DNA of 64,000 nt. Source: an uncultured Myxococcales bacterium. Lineage in GTDB: Bacteria; Myxococcota; Myxococcia; Myxococcales; Myxococcaceae. Shown here piece by piece: positions 28,478 to 36,635 of this stretch. The notes under the pieces are model-generated. The model was not told the origin of the DNA. It did not search any database and saw only the letters and a program-made list of their open reading frames with translations. The stretch spans positions 1-64,000 of the forward strand of contig CALJKW010000064.1 of NCBI GenBank assembly GCA_937980205.1. The letters are read 5' to 3'. Every line of letters begins with the position of its first letter. Within the stretch, counting starts at the first letter, position 1. Made by a program: the position numbers and the translations under genes.

Positions 28478-29417
28478 GCGGCACGCCGCACGCCTTCAGG
28501 AGCGCGAGCAGCGTCGTCGCGACCAGCGGCGAGGTGCCGACGAAGTACCGCTGCGGCGTCGCCCCCGGGAACGCGTCCTTCATCTCTCTCAGCCGCTTCA
28601 GGTACGCGACGTCGGCGAAGCGCTTCGCCATCCACAGCACCTGCGCCGACAACAGCCGCGAGCAGCCGGTCACGTCGACCCCGCTCAGCGGGCAGAAGCC
28701 CAGCGACAGCTCGCGCGTGCCGCCGCGCCCGAGCGCCTCGGCCAGGAGCAGCACCGCCGAGTAGTAGACGCCCCACAGCGACGTCTTCCCGAAGCGCAAG
28801 AGGTTGAGCAGGTAGCCCGTCGGCCGGCCGCCCTCGAAGCCGTACGGGTCCACCGACGCGTAGCCGAGCAGCTCGCCCTCGACGCGCAGCACGAACAGCC
28901 GCGCGAGCCCGTCGTCGTCGAACGACAGCGGTCGGTTCAAGAACCGCATCTCCACCGGCACCGCCGCCTTCTTCAGGTACGCGGCGTTGATGTCGAAGAT
29001 GCGCGGGCGGTCGGCCGCCGAAGGCCGAACCTCTTCGAGCGTCAGGCCCGCCTTCTTCGCCTTCTTCGCCGCGCTCTTCACCTTCGCGTCGCGGTCGAGC
29101 GGCGCGTCGAGCGACAGCACCTTGTCGATGCCGATGGCGCACCTGCGGTACCAGCGACCGCCCAGCTCCTTCGCCTCTTGGGCCACGTCAGCCAGCACGT
29201 AGAAGAAGACCGGCCGCTTCACCGCCGAGAAGAACCGCTCGAGCATCGCGCGCCGATCGCCCGCCGCGCACACCGGAGGCCCCAGCGTCAGCGCGAACCC
29301 CGCCGCCCGCGCGTACGCCACGTAGCCGAACGACGTCTCGAAGTACTCGAGGCCCGGCTGCAGCGTGGAATACGAGATCGGATCGACGCCGTGCGCGCGC
29401 AGCAGGTCTGCTCTCAC
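28422..29417 (-). CDS. DUF2156 / lysylphosphatidylglycerol-synthase-C-like acyltransferase
   Basis: A 331-residue protein resembling the DUF2156 (LPG_synthase_C) GNAT-type domain, seen by QPGLEYFETSFGYVAYAR at the N-terminus, ALTLGPPVCA, and VGYASVDPYGF-like strands in the second half. Unlike MprF it has no membrane flippase region, so it would be a soluble aminoacyl- or acyl-transferase. It follows an SDR gene on the same strand with a 39-base gap. The substrate is unknown. Confidence 0.65.
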   Translation of the reverse strand: MRADLLRAHGVDPISYSTLQPGLEYFETSFGYVAYARAAGFALTLGPPVCAAGDRRAMLERFFSAVKRPVFFYVLADVAQEAKELGGRWYRRCAIGIDKVLSLDAPLDRDAKVKSAAKKAKKAGLTLEEVRPSAADRPRIFDINAAYLKKAAVPVEMRFLNRPLSFDDDGLARLFVLRVEGELLGYASVDPYGFEGGRPTGYLLNLLRFGKTSLWGVYYSAVLLLAEALGRGGTRELSLGFCPLSGVDVTGCSRLLSAQVLWMAKRFADVAYLKRLREMKDAFPGATPQRYFVGTSPLVATTLLALLKACGVPLTPIVRSQLEELRATPRA

Positions 29418-29456
29418 CGCCGGCGCAGCTCCGCGAGCCCGTGAAGAAGGCCCATC

Positions 29457-30143
29457 TCAGCCGCCGAACTTCACCGACGTCTCGCTGCGCTTGCCGTACA
29501 GCTCCCAGAACTTCCCGGCGATCGTGTGCGGGTCGAGCGTCGCGTTGCCCTGGTCGAACGCGGTGCCCTTCACCAGCCCCAGCACCACCACCTCGCCGAC
29601 GTAGACGCCCTCGCGCTCGAGCCGCTTCGCGAGCACGCCGACGAGCTTGTGCTGCGCCGCCTTCGCGACCGCCAGCCCCATCGCCTTCGCCGCGACCGCC
29701 GCCGCGTCGACGTTCGGGTCGTAGAAGCAGAAGCCGCCCCCCGTCACCAGCACCGCGCCCTTGTTCGTCTTCAGGTCCGGCAGCGACGCCTGCACCGCCG
29801 CGAGCAGGCCGGTGACGCTGACGTCGAGGTTGCGCTGGAGCTCGGCTGGCCCCGCCGCCGTCAGGTCGCCCGCGCTGCCCGAGTACGCGTTCCAGTGTAC
29901 GACCGAGATGGGCCCGAGCGCCGACCGCACGTCGGCGATCATGCGCGTGACCGCTCCGGCGTCGCCGAGGTCGCAGGGGAACGCGAGCGCCTTCACGCCT
30001 GCGCCGGAGAGCAGCTTCGCCGCGTCTCCCAGCCGCTCGGCGTTGCGTGCCACGAGCGCGACCTGAAACCCACCCGCCGCGAACCGCCGGGCCACCGCGT
30101 CGCTGATGCCGGGCCCATGTCCACACACCACGATCGTGTTCAT
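29457..30143 (-). CDS. short-chain dehydrogenase/reductase-like protein
   Basis: A 228-residue Rossmann protein of the SDR superfamily. The N-terminus VVCGHGPGISDAVARRF carries the cofactor-binding glycines and the NADP-type region LVARNAERL follows. VHWNAYSG corresponds to the NNAG motif. The catalytic Tyr of YxxxK and the preceding Ser are not apparent: the helix reads GLAVAKAAQ and the strand VTGGGFCF. It belongs to a branch where these residues vary, so catalysis is uncertain. It is divergent from a Nudix gene and upstream of the DUF2156 gene. Confidence 0.75.
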   Translation of the reverse strand: MNTIVVCGHGPGISDAVARRFAAGGFQVALVARNAERLGDAAKLLSGAGVKALAFPCDLGDAGAVTRMIADVRSALGPISVVHWNAYSGSAGDLTAAGPAELQRNLDVSVTGLLAAVQASLPDLKTNKGAVLVTGGGFCFYDPNVDAAAVAAKAMGLAVAKAAQHKLVGVLAKRLEREGVYVGEVVVLGLVKGTAFDQGNATLDPHTIAGKFWELYGKRSETSVKFGG

Positions 30144-30249
30144 GACTGCGACGCCTATCAGACGGCTGTTGAAGGATCACCGCTTCGATGCTTCCCTTGC
30201 GGTCGTGGCGAGAGCGAAGTCGAGGACCACGCGTCGACAGCCGGGCCGC

Positions 30250-30711
30250 ATGAAGCGAGCGCTGCGCACGCTGTTCGCGAAGGCGAAGGCGCTGCTCCAC
30301 AGCGCCGGCGAAGACCGCTGGAGCTCCGCCGGCGGCGTCGTCGTCCACCCCGACGGCGACATCGCGATCATCCGCCAGAAGAAGAAGTGGACCCTGCCGA
30401 AGGGCCGCGTCGACCCCGGAGAGAGCGTGCCGCGCGCCGCCTGCCGCGAGGTCCTCGAGGAGACCGGCCTGCGCGCCGACGTCCGCGAGTACCTCGGCGT
30501 CGCGCACGGCTTGCGGCACGACACGCACTGGTTCCTCATGGCGCTCGTCGCCGAAGAGGGCCGTCACGACGACGACGAGGTCGACGAGGTCCGCTTCGTG
30601 AAGCCCGGCAAGGCGCGCAAGCTGCTCGACGCCCGCCGCGATCGCCGCGTGCTCGACCGGGCGCTCGAAGTGCTCGACGGCCGGCTGCCAAAAGACCCGC
30701 GCATCGCCTGA
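30250..30711 (+). CDS. Nudix hydrolase
   Basis: A 153-residue Nudix protein. The box reads GRVDPGESVPRAACREVLEE followed by TGL, matching GX5EX7REUXEEXGU in full. The segment WTLPKGRVD and QKKKW before it resemble the diadenosine-polyphosphate/MutT-like branch. It would hydrolyse nucleoside diphosphates linked to another group with Mg. The ATG at 30250 was chosen because earlier in-frame residues look non-homologous. Confidence 0.85.
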   Translation: MKRALRTLFAKAKALLHSAGEDRWSSAGGVVVHPDGDIAIIRQKKKWTLPKGRVDPGESVPRAACREVLEETGLRADVREYLGVAHGLRHDTHWFLMALVAEEGRHDDDEVDEVRFVKPGKARKLLDARRDRRVLDRALEVLDGRLPKDPRIA

Positions 30712-30731
30712 GCGGGTGTTAGACGGGCCGC

Positions 30732-31238
30732 ATGGCCAACCCCATCGCGACGTTCGAGACCTCGCTCGGCACGTTCACCGCCGAGATCTACGCCGACCAG
30801 ATGCCGCTCACGTCGGAGAACTTCCTGAAGCTCGCCAAGAGCGGCTTCTACGACGGGCTGCACTTCCACCGCGTGATCAACAAGTTCATGCTGCAGTTCG
30901 GCTGCCCATACTCGAAGGACCCCAAAGATCGCCGCGCCGGCACCGGCGGCCCGCCGTGGGGCGACATCAAGGACGAGTTCACCGCGAAGCTCTCGAACGA
31001 GCCGCTCACGCTCTCGATGGCGAACACCGGCGCGCCGAACTCCGGCGGCAGCCAGTTCTTCATCAACACCGTGCACAACGACTTCCTCGACTGGTTCACC
31101 CCCGGCCAGTCGCGGCACCCCGTCTTCGGCAAGGTCATCTCCGGCGCCGACGTCATCAAGCAGATCGAGACCACGCCGACCGACGCCAACGACGCCCCCA
31201 AGACGCCGGTGAAAATGCTCAAGGTCACGGTCGCTTAG
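30732..31238 (+). CDS. ppiB: peptidyl-prolyl cis-trans isomerase (cyclophilin type)
   Basis: A 168-residue cytoplasmic cyclophilin, the size of E. coli PpiB. Conserved parts are FHRVINKFMLQFG (catalytic Arg and Phe), TGGPPWGDIKDEF, LSMANTGAPNSGGSQFFI and HPVFGKVI. No signal peptide. It isomerises Xaa-Pro bonds during folding. The ATG is 20 bases downstream of the Nudix stop, in a possible two-gene unit. Confidence 0.93.
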   Translation: MANPIATFETSLGTFTAEIYADQMPLTSENFLKLAKSGFYDGLHFHRVINKFMLQFGCPYSKDPKDRRAGTGGPPWGDIKDEFTAKLSNEPLTLSMANTGAPNSGGSQFFINTVHNDFLDWFTPGQSRHPVFGKVISGADVIKQIETTPTDANDAPKTPVKMLKVTVA

Positions 31239-31267
31239 GGCGCCTGAAAATTCACCGGAAATGGCCG

Positions 31268-31294
31268 TGTCGATCTGACGGTCGCTCCTTCGAC
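31268..31294 (+). promoter_or_regulatory. candidate ECF42-dependent promoter
   Basis: TGTCGA (31268-31273), a 17-base spacer and CGAC (31291-31294) lie about 48 bases upstream of the YCII/DGPF gene. From memory of published work on Streptomyces ECF42 sigma factors, the motif is TGTCGA at -35 and CGA followed by T/C at -10. A GAGG eight bases before the ATG completes the leader. Use by the nearby ECF42 gene is inference. Confidence 0.5.
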
Positions 31295-31341
31295 GTGTCT
31301 TTGAGAGCCAATCGGGGCTCCCCAACGCTGAGGTTTTTCAG

Positions 31342-31755
31342 ATGCGATTCATGGTCCTGGTGAAGGCGAGCAAGGAGTCCGAGGGCGGCGTGATGCCCGA
31401 CGAGAAGGCGCTCGTCGAGATGAACAAGTACAACGAGCAGCTCATCAAGGCGGGCGTCATGCTCGCCGGTGACGGCCTGCACCCGACCTCGAAGGGGAAG
31501 CGCGTTCGCTTCGAGGGCAGCAAGCGCACCGTCCTCGACGGCCCGTTCACCGAGACGAAAGAGCTGCTCGCCGGCTACTGGATCTGGCAGTGCAAGTCGG
31601 TGGAGGAGGCCGTCGAGTGGCTCAAGCGCGCCCCGTTCGACGGCGGCACCGAGGTCGAGCTGCGGCAGATCTTCGAGCTCGAAGACTTCCCCGTCGTGCC
31701 GGACGAGGTCCGCAAGCTCGACACCGACTTCAAGGCGCAGCAGCAGAAGCGCTGA
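31342..31755 (+). CDS. YCII/DGPF family protein
   Basis: A 137-residue small protein of the YCII-related/PhnB group. The DGPF motif that names the clade is present in VLDGPFTETKELLAGYWIW, and the N-terminus MRFMVLVKASKESE is typical. The enzymatic role of DGPF proteins is unknown. They are repeatedly found beside ECF42 sigma factor genes, and such a sigma gene lies 560 bases downstream on the other strand, past dps. A candidate ECF42 promoter precedes it. Confidence 0.8.
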   Translation: MRFMVLVKASKESEGGVMPDEKALVEMNKYNEQLIKAGVMLAGDGLHPTSKGKRVRFEGSKRTVLDGPFTETKELLAGYWIWQCKSVEEAVEWLKRAPFDGGTEVELRQIFELEDFPVVPDEVRKLDTDFKAQQQKR

Positions 31756-31758
31756 CCA

Positions 31759-31773
31759 ATAACCTTAGGCTAT
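31759..31773 (+). promoter_or_regulatory. weak candidate OxyR box upstream of dps
   Basis: ATAA-CCTTAGG-CTAT matches the ATAG-N7-CTAT pattern with one mismatch and lies 57 bases upstream of the chosen dps start. One-mismatch sites are expected once or twice in a window of this size by chance, so support comes mainly from the position upstream of dps, a known OxyR-regulated gene in E. coli. Confidence 0.3.
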
Positions 31774-31830
31774 CGAAGTGAGCCGAAAGATATGTTGGAA
31801 CGGGCGCCCGTCCCGACGCATCTTGTGGGC

Positions 31831-32307
31831 ATGTACAAGAGCCCAAGCCCGCTGTCGGAAGACGTTCGCAGCAAGATGTCCGAAACCCTGAACGCGCGCC
31901 TCGCAGACGGCCTCGACCTGCACAGCCAGATCAAGGTCGCCCACTGGAACATCAAGGGGCCGCAGTTCGCTTCACTGCACCCGCTGTTCGAGACGTTCGC
32001 GGTGAGCCTCGCGGCCCACAACGACTCCGTCGCCGAGCGCGCCGTCACCCTCGGAGGCCGCGCCTACGGCACCGCCCGCCACGTCGCCAAGGCGTCGAAG
32101 CTCTCCGAGTACCCCCAGGAGACGACGCGCGACCTCGAGCACGTCAAGCTGCTCGCCGAGCGCATCGAGAAGTACCTCGACGGCGTCCGCGAATCGCGCG
32201 GCATCGGCGAGAAGAACGGCGACACCGACTCGGTCGACCTGCTGACCGGCATCATCACCGAGTTCGAGAAGCACGCCTGGTTCCTGCGCGCCTCGCTCGA
32301 GAGCTGA
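31831..32307 (+). CDS. dps: Dps-family DNA-protection/ferritin-like protein
   Basis: A 158-residue ferritin-superfamily protein. The inter-subunit ferroxidase residues are visible: His in KVAHWNIKG, His in LHPLFE and the Asp/Glu pair of NDSVAERAV. ALGG-type VTLGGRAYG follows, as in family members that oxidise iron with peroxide and shield DNA. ATG at 31831 fits the family N-terminus; an ATG at 31792 would add 13 residues. It lies between the DGPF gene and the convergent ECF42 sigma gene. Confidence 0.88.
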   Translation: MYKSPSPLSEDVRSKMSETLNARLADGLDLHSQIKVAHWNIKGPQFASLHPLFETFAVSLAAHNDSVAERAVTLGGRAYGTARHVAKASKLSEYPQETTRDLEHVKLLAERIEKYLDGVRESRGIGEKNGDTDSVDLLTGIITEFEKHAWFLRASLES

Positions 32308-32317
32308 CCGCCGGCGT

Positions 32318-33571
32318 TCACCCCAGCGACGCGCGCCGGTCGAGCAGCAGCTTCTTCTCCCGCTCGTTCCGCGCCAGCGACGCCGCCTTCTCCAGCTCGG
32401 CCTTCGCCTCGTCGCGACGGCCGAGCTTGATGAGCAGATCCGCCCGCACGCTGGGCAAGAGGTGATACTCGGCGAGCGCCGGGTCGCGCGTCAGCGCGTC
32501 GACGATCTGCAGCCCCGCGGCAGGGCCCATCAGCATCGACAGCGCCACCGCCCGGTTCAGCTCGATGACCGGCGACGGCATCAGCTCGGCGAGCTGCCCG
32601 TAGAAGCCCACGATGGCCGCCCAGTCGGTCTCGTCGGGCGTCTTCGCCCGCGCATGGCACGCCGCGATGCTGGCCTGCAGCACGTACGGCCCCGGCTCGT
32701 CGTCGAGCGCGCGCGCCCGATCCAGCGCCGCGAGCCCGCGGCGGATCAGCAGCTGGTCCCACCGCGCGCGGTTCTGGTCGAACAGCAGCACCGGCTCGCC
32801 GTTCGGCCCGACGCGCGCCTTTGTCCTGGACGCCTGCAGCTCCATCAGCGCGACGAGCCCGTGCACCTCGGGCTCCTGCGGCACGAGCTGGGCGAGGATG
32901 CGCCCGAGCCGCAGCGCGTCTTCGCACAGCGCCGGCCGCAGCCAGTCGTCTCCCGCGGTCGCCGAGTAGCCCTCGTTGAACACCAGGTAGATGACCTCGA
33001 GCACGGAAGCGAGGCGCGCCTCGAGCTCCGCTCCGCGCGGGACCTCGAACGCCGCCTTCTCGTCCGCGAGCGTCTTCTTCGCGCGCACGATGCGCTGCTG
33101 AATGGTCGTCTCCTCGGCGAGAAACGCGCGCGCGATCTCGGGGATCGTGAGGCCGCCGAGCAGCCGCAGCGTCAACGCGACGCGCGCCTCGGTCGACAGC
33201 ACCGGGTGACACGAGATGAGGATCAGCCGCAGCAGGTCGTCGCCGACGTCCTCGTCGATCTTGGTGTCGAGGTCCGGCGCGCGCGCCTCTCTCGCCTGCT
33301 CGTCGCGCGCGAGATCGTGGTGCTTCTTCTCGACCAGCGACGCCTTCCGCAGCGTGTCGACCGCGCGGTGCTTCGCCGCCGCCATCAGCCACGCGCCGGG
33401 GTTGTCGGGCACGCCTTGCTCCGGCCACTGCTCGAGCGCGGAGACCAGCGCATCCTGCGCGAGCTCTTCGGCGCGGCCGACGTCGCGCGTGAGGCGCGTG
33501 AGCGCCGCGATCAGCTTCGGCGACTCGATGCGGAAGATCGCCTCGATCGCTCTGCGCGGGTCGGTGGCCAC
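32318..33571 (-). CDS. ECF42-type RNA polymerase sigma factor with C-terminal extension
   Basis: A 417-residue ECF sigma factor. Region 2 lies in residues 1-90 (LAQDALVSALEQWP, AWLMAAAKHRAVDTLR) and region 4 near 120-180 (LTLRLLGGLTIPEIARAFL, TTIQQRIVRAKK). The remaining 230 residues form the long DUF6596/TPR-like domain that defines ECF42. These sigma factors lack a typical anti-sigma factor and usually sit beside DGPF genes, as here. The GTG start is used. A methyltransferase gene lies 60 bases upstream on the same strand. Confidence 0.88.
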   Translation of the reverse strand: MATDPRRAIEAIFRIESPKLIAALTRLTRDVGRAEELAQDALVSALEQWPEQGVPDNPGAWLMAAAKHRAVDTLRKASLVEKKHHDLARDEQAREARAPDLDTKIDEDVGDDLLRLILISCHPVLSTEARVALTLRLLGGLTIPEIARAFLAEETTIQQRIVRAKKTLADEKAAFEVPRGAELEARLASVLEVIYLVFNEGYSATAGDDWLRPALCEDALRLGRILAQLVPQEPEVHGLVALMELQASRTKARVGPNGEPVLLFDQNRARWDQLLIRRGLAALDRARALDDEPGPYVLQASIAACHARAKTPDETDWAAIVGFYGQLAELMPSPVIELNRAVALSMLMGPAAGLQIVDALTRDPALAEYHLLPSVRADLLIKLGRRDEAKAELEKAASLARNEREKKLLLDRRASLG

Positions 33572-33631
33572 GAGGCGCTGATACCACGCCAGCGCCCCGG
33601 CCGACCCCGACCCGTCTCGTCTGCGCCGCCT

Positions 33632-34666
33632 TTAGCTGCGCAGCTTCTGCAGCGCGACGACCTCGTAGGAGTGCGTGCCGTCGACCATGACGTCGTACAG
33701 CTTGGTCCCCGGGTTGCGCGCGAAGTTCTTGAGCGCCTGATCCGCCTCGACGCGCTTCTTCGAGCCGAGCACCGGGATCTTGAAGCCGTGGAACGCATCG
33801 AGGCACGCCGCCGCGTAGATGTCGATGCGCGCCTTGTCTTCGTCGCGCGCCTGAATCGCCTCGCGGGTCACGTCGGTGCGATCGACGAGCTTCATGCCCA
33901 GCGACTCGAGGTACTTGATCGACGGCTCCCACGTCGCGCGCGGGATCGCGTTGCCCCAGACCAGGAAGCCGCCCGGCTTCATCATCCGGTACGCGCTCTT
34001 GAAGAACGCGTGGTCCTCTTCCGTGAGGCGACCGGCGAACTCGGTGACGTGCGTCTCGTTGACGGCGATGAAGTCGGCCGACTCGGACGGCGTCGACAGC
34101 TTCGTCGCGTCCGCGCACGTGGCGCGCAGGCGGCCATTCAGCTGCGGGACGAACTTGCGGTTGCAGGTGCTGATGCCCGACTGCTGCATGTCGACCGCCT
34201 CGTACGTCGCGCGCGGCAGCACGTTCTTGCAGACGTGATGCGCGCCGGCGCCGGTGCCACAGCCCATCTCGACGATGTGAACCTGGCCGTCGCGCTCGGC
34301 GATGTACTTCTTCACCGGGTCCGAGTGGAACAGGCCGCTGTAGGCGTTGCGCCCGAAGCGCTGCGGGTCGCGCGGATGATTCGGCGGCGGTCCCCACGCC
34401 TTCGGCCACGCATAGCCCCAGGTGTTGAAGGTGAACTCGTACAGCTCGCCCGTCTCACTGGGCACCTCACCCATCGTCCGGTACAGCGCGTACAGCAGCG
34501 AGTAGATCGAGCGCTTGTCGTATTCGCCCTCTTCGACGTGCCCGTTGCTCACGGACACTTTCGAGCCCTTCTCGAGAACGGAGCTCATGACCCACGCTCC
34601 GAGGATCAGCTGCAGCTGCGGCTTCGTGTACTCAGCTTCGCGGTTGAGACGCGTGAAAATGTCCAA
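33632..34666 (-). CDS. class I SAM-dependent methyltransferase
   Basis: A 344-residue methyltransferase. Motif I is IVEMGCGTGAGAHH near residue 132, the acidic end of strand 2 is in YEAVDMQQSG, motif post I in ATCADATKL, and motif II follows near MMKPGGFLVWGN. An N-terminal helical extension of about 120 residues precedes the core; the C-terminal 100 residues may form a substrate lid. The start is TTG with no strong ribosome site, so the N-terminus is uncertain. It precedes the ECF42 gene and might be co-transcribed. Substrate unknown. Confidence 0.75.
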   Translation of the reverse strand: MDIFTRLNREAEYTKPQLQLILGAWVMSSVLEKGSKVSVSNGHVEEGEYDKRSIYSLLYALYRTMGEVPSETGELYEFTFNTWGYAWPKAWGPPPNHPRDPQRFGRNAYSGLFHSDPVKKYIAERDGQVHIVEMGCGTGAGAHHVCKNVLPRATYEAVDMQQSGISTCNRKFVPQLNGRLRATCADATKLSTPSESADFIAVNETHVTEFAGRLTEEDHAFFKSAYRMMKPGGFLVWGNAIPRATWEPSIKYLESLGMKLVDRTDVTREAIQARDEDKARIDIYAAACLDAFHGFKIPVLGSKKRVEADQALKNFARNPGTKLYDVMVDGTHSYEVVALQKLRS

Positions 34667-34731
34667 GTGGGGGAGTCCGTGAAAAGGTTGGGAGGTTTAG
34701 TTGAAGCAGTTTCTTTGAGGCGGGAACGGCG

Positions 34732-34759
34732 CGCCGCCGCGACCGAAGCCGCGGCGGCG
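34732..34759 (-). terminator. GC-rich hairpin downstream of cspA
   Basis: CGCCGCCGCG and CGCGGCGGCG form a perfect 10-base stem with an eight-base loop, starting 16 bases after the cold-shock gene stop. There is no T-run, so it is terminator-like or an mRNA-stabilising hairpin. Confidence 0.5.
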
Positions 34760-34774
34760 ACCGGGAAAAGGTGA

Positions 34775-34978
34775 TCAGGCCGGGCGAACGTTCGCCGCCT
34801 GCAGACCCTTGGGGCCACGGTTCACGTCGAAGGTCACCTTCTGACCCTCGGCCAGCGTGCGGAAGCCCTCCGCCTGAATCGCAGTGTGGTGGCAGAAAAC
34901 GTCTTCGCCCCCGCCGTCCTGCGTGATGAAGCCGAAGCCCTTCGCATCGTTGAACCACTTCACAGTACCAGTCGCCAT
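34775..34978 (-). CDS. cold-shock protein (CspA family)
   Basis: A 67-residue single CSD protein with both RNA-binding motifs, KGFGFITQ (RNP1) and EDVFCHHTAI (RNP2), and the usual GTVKWFNDAKG start. It binds single-stranded nucleic acid and acts as an RNA chaperone. A Cys-His pair in the RNP2 loop is slightly unusual (VFVHHS is commoner). A hairpin lies 38 bases upstream, and a strong hairpin lies after the stop. Confidence 0.95.
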   Translation of the reverse strand: MATGTVKWFNDAKGFGFITQDGGGEDVFCHHTAIQAEGFRTLAEGQKVTFDVNRGPKGLQAANVRPA

Positions 34979-35015
34979 CGTCTTGCTTTGCTTTCTGTTG
35001 AACCGCTCGAAAATT

Positions 35016-35032
35016 GGAGCGGGTTCCGCTCC
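35016..35032 (-). terminator. hairpin between HpnB-like gene and cspA
   Basis: A perfect stem of GGAGCGG and CCGCTCC with a three-base loop, followed on the minus strand by AATTTT. It could be a short intrinsic terminator for the glycosyltransferase gene or a structured part of the cspA leader. The T-run is only four bases. Confidence 0.45.
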
Positions 35033-35197
35033 ACATAATTGTTCGAGCGGGAGGCCGCCTTTAGGGGGAATTCGGGCGGAAAGCCATCCCCCCGCGTCGA
35101 TTTCTACGGGCAGGCCTCAGTTCCGCGGCCCGCCCGGCTCCGGGCTCGCTCGTAGACAACCCGCCGCGTAAGGTACTTGCTCCCTCGGCGCTGACGA

Positions 35198-36355
35198 TCA
35201 CGCCCGCTTCGCCGACGGCGTGATGCCGAGCCGGTTCCCCGCCCGCACCTCGGCGGTGGGGTACAGCGTGCCGCGCCAGAGCACGCCGCCCCGCACCACG
35301 CACAGCACCGCCGAGCGCAGCATCGCGCCCGAGAGCAGCGCGATGCCGAGCCCCGGAGCGAAGCAGGGCCATCGCGGCAGCCCGAGCCAGGTGCACGCGC
35401 GCAGCGACGCGGCGATCGACAGCAGCAGCCCCGCGAGCAGCAGCGCCGGCGGCCCGGCGAAGAAGCCCGTCTCGAGCACGACCAGCGAGAGGTTCGCGAG
35501 CACGAGGGTGGGGAAGGGCGCCGCCGCTCCGTTCTTCTCCACCGCCCGCGCGAGCGCGACGTACGACGGGTAGAAGTCGAGGCTCAGCGCGTCGCGGCCG
35601 TTGAGCACGCGCGAGCGGAACCCGTGCCGCTTCATCAGCACGCCGAGCGCCATGTCGTCGCCGATCTCCATCTTGAGCCACGGCAGCCCCGGCGTCTGCG
35701 CGAGGCTCGCCCGGCGGACGAGGTTGAAGGCTCCGACGCCGACGGCGGCGGACGACTCCGGCTTCGCGACGCCCCACAGCCGTCCGCCCATGAGCACGAC
35801 GCGGAAGAACGCCGCGAGCGTCGCCTGCAGCAGCGCGCCCTTGCCGGTGATCCGCGGAAGGAGGGTGACGTGATCAGCCCGCTCTTCCTCGGCGTAGTGG
35901 AGGACGCGCCTGAGCGTGCCCGGCACCCAGCTGACGTCGGCGTCGCTGAACAGCACCCACTCTCCGGTCGCCTGCTCGAGACCGCGCTGCATCGCGTTCA
36001 GCTTGCCGAGCCAGCCCGCAGGCAGCTCGGTGACGTGCACGACGCGCAGCCGGGGCTCGGTCTTCGCGAGCGCCTCGGCCACCTCGCCCGTCGCGTCCGT
36101 CGACCGGTCGTTCACGAACACGACCTCGAGGTTCGGGTAGTCGTCGCCCAGCCGCGACCTCAGCGCGGCGGCGAGGTGGTCGGCTTCGTTGCGCGCCGGG
36201 ATGACCAGCGACAGCCGTGGCCACTCGGCTCGGCCAGCGTCGGACGGAACCGCGCGCACCGCCCGAATGCTGAGCTCGACCGATATGAGCAGCGCGAGCC
36301 AGAAGGCCAGCGACAGCAGCGCGAGGGCGGTGAGCACGGCGGCTCTGCCATTCAA
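35198..36355 (-). CDS. family 2 glycosyltransferase, HpnB-like
   Basis: A 385-residue membrane-anchored GT2 enzyme. One N-terminal hydrophobic helix (about 7-28) precedes the catalytic domain with SLVIPARNEADH near residue 50, FVNDRSTD and the DXD motif FSDADVSW near 137; EIGDDMALG carries the ED motif. The C-terminal third has three hydrophobic segments. Architecture resembles the hopene-associated HpnB proteins and CrtQ. No hopanoid genes are visible nearby. The start is TTG, with an out-of-frame ATG four bases later. Confidence 0.78.
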   Translation of the reverse strand: MNGRAAVLTALALLSLAFWLALLISVELSIRAVRAVPSDAGRAEWPRLSLVIPARNEADHLAAALRSRLGDDYPNLEVVFVNDRSTDATGEVAEALAKTEPRLRVVHVTELPAGWLGKLNAMQRGLEQATGEWVLFSDADVSWVPGTLRRVLHYAEEERADHVTLLPRITGKGALLQATLAAFFRVVLMGGRLWGVAKPESSAAVGVGAFNLVRRASLAQTPGLPWLKMEIGDDMALGVLMKRHGFRSRVLNGRDALSLDFYPSYVALARAVEKNGAAAPFPTLVLANLSLVVLETGFFAGPPALLLAGLLLSIAASLRACTWLGLPRWPCFAPGLGIALLSGAMLRSAVLCVVRGGVLWRGTLYPTAEVRAGNRLGITPSAKRA

Positions 36356-36440
36356 CCCGCGTGCCCTCCGGGGCGGTGAGCGCCGCCCGACGTGGCCGCG
36401 CGCGGAGCGCCACTTTGACCGAGCCGGTGCGCGGCGAGTG

Positions 36441-36600
36441 TCAGTTTGTCCGGATGGCCAGCTTGCCGCGCACGGCGCCAGCCTCGAGCGCGCGCATGGC
36501 CTCGGGCACCTGGCGCAGCGCGAACACGCGGTCCAGCATGGAGTCGCGTCCCCCCACGGGCCCCGCGAACCTGAGGCACCACGACGCCGTGATCGGCTGC
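36441..36600 (-). pseudogene. remnant of a quinone oxidoreductase 3' end
   Basis: Directly after the TIP30-like gene, a short open frame ends in DRVFALRQVPEAMRALEAGA followed by VRGKLAIRTN and a stop, which is the typical C-terminal tail of zinc-type alcohol dehydrogenase/quinone oxidoreductases. No upstream part of such a gene remains. It is most simply a decayed leftover of a deleted gene. Confidence 0.5.
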
Positions 36601-36635
36601 CCTTCGAGGGAGAACCTCGTGATCGAGGGGCTCGA

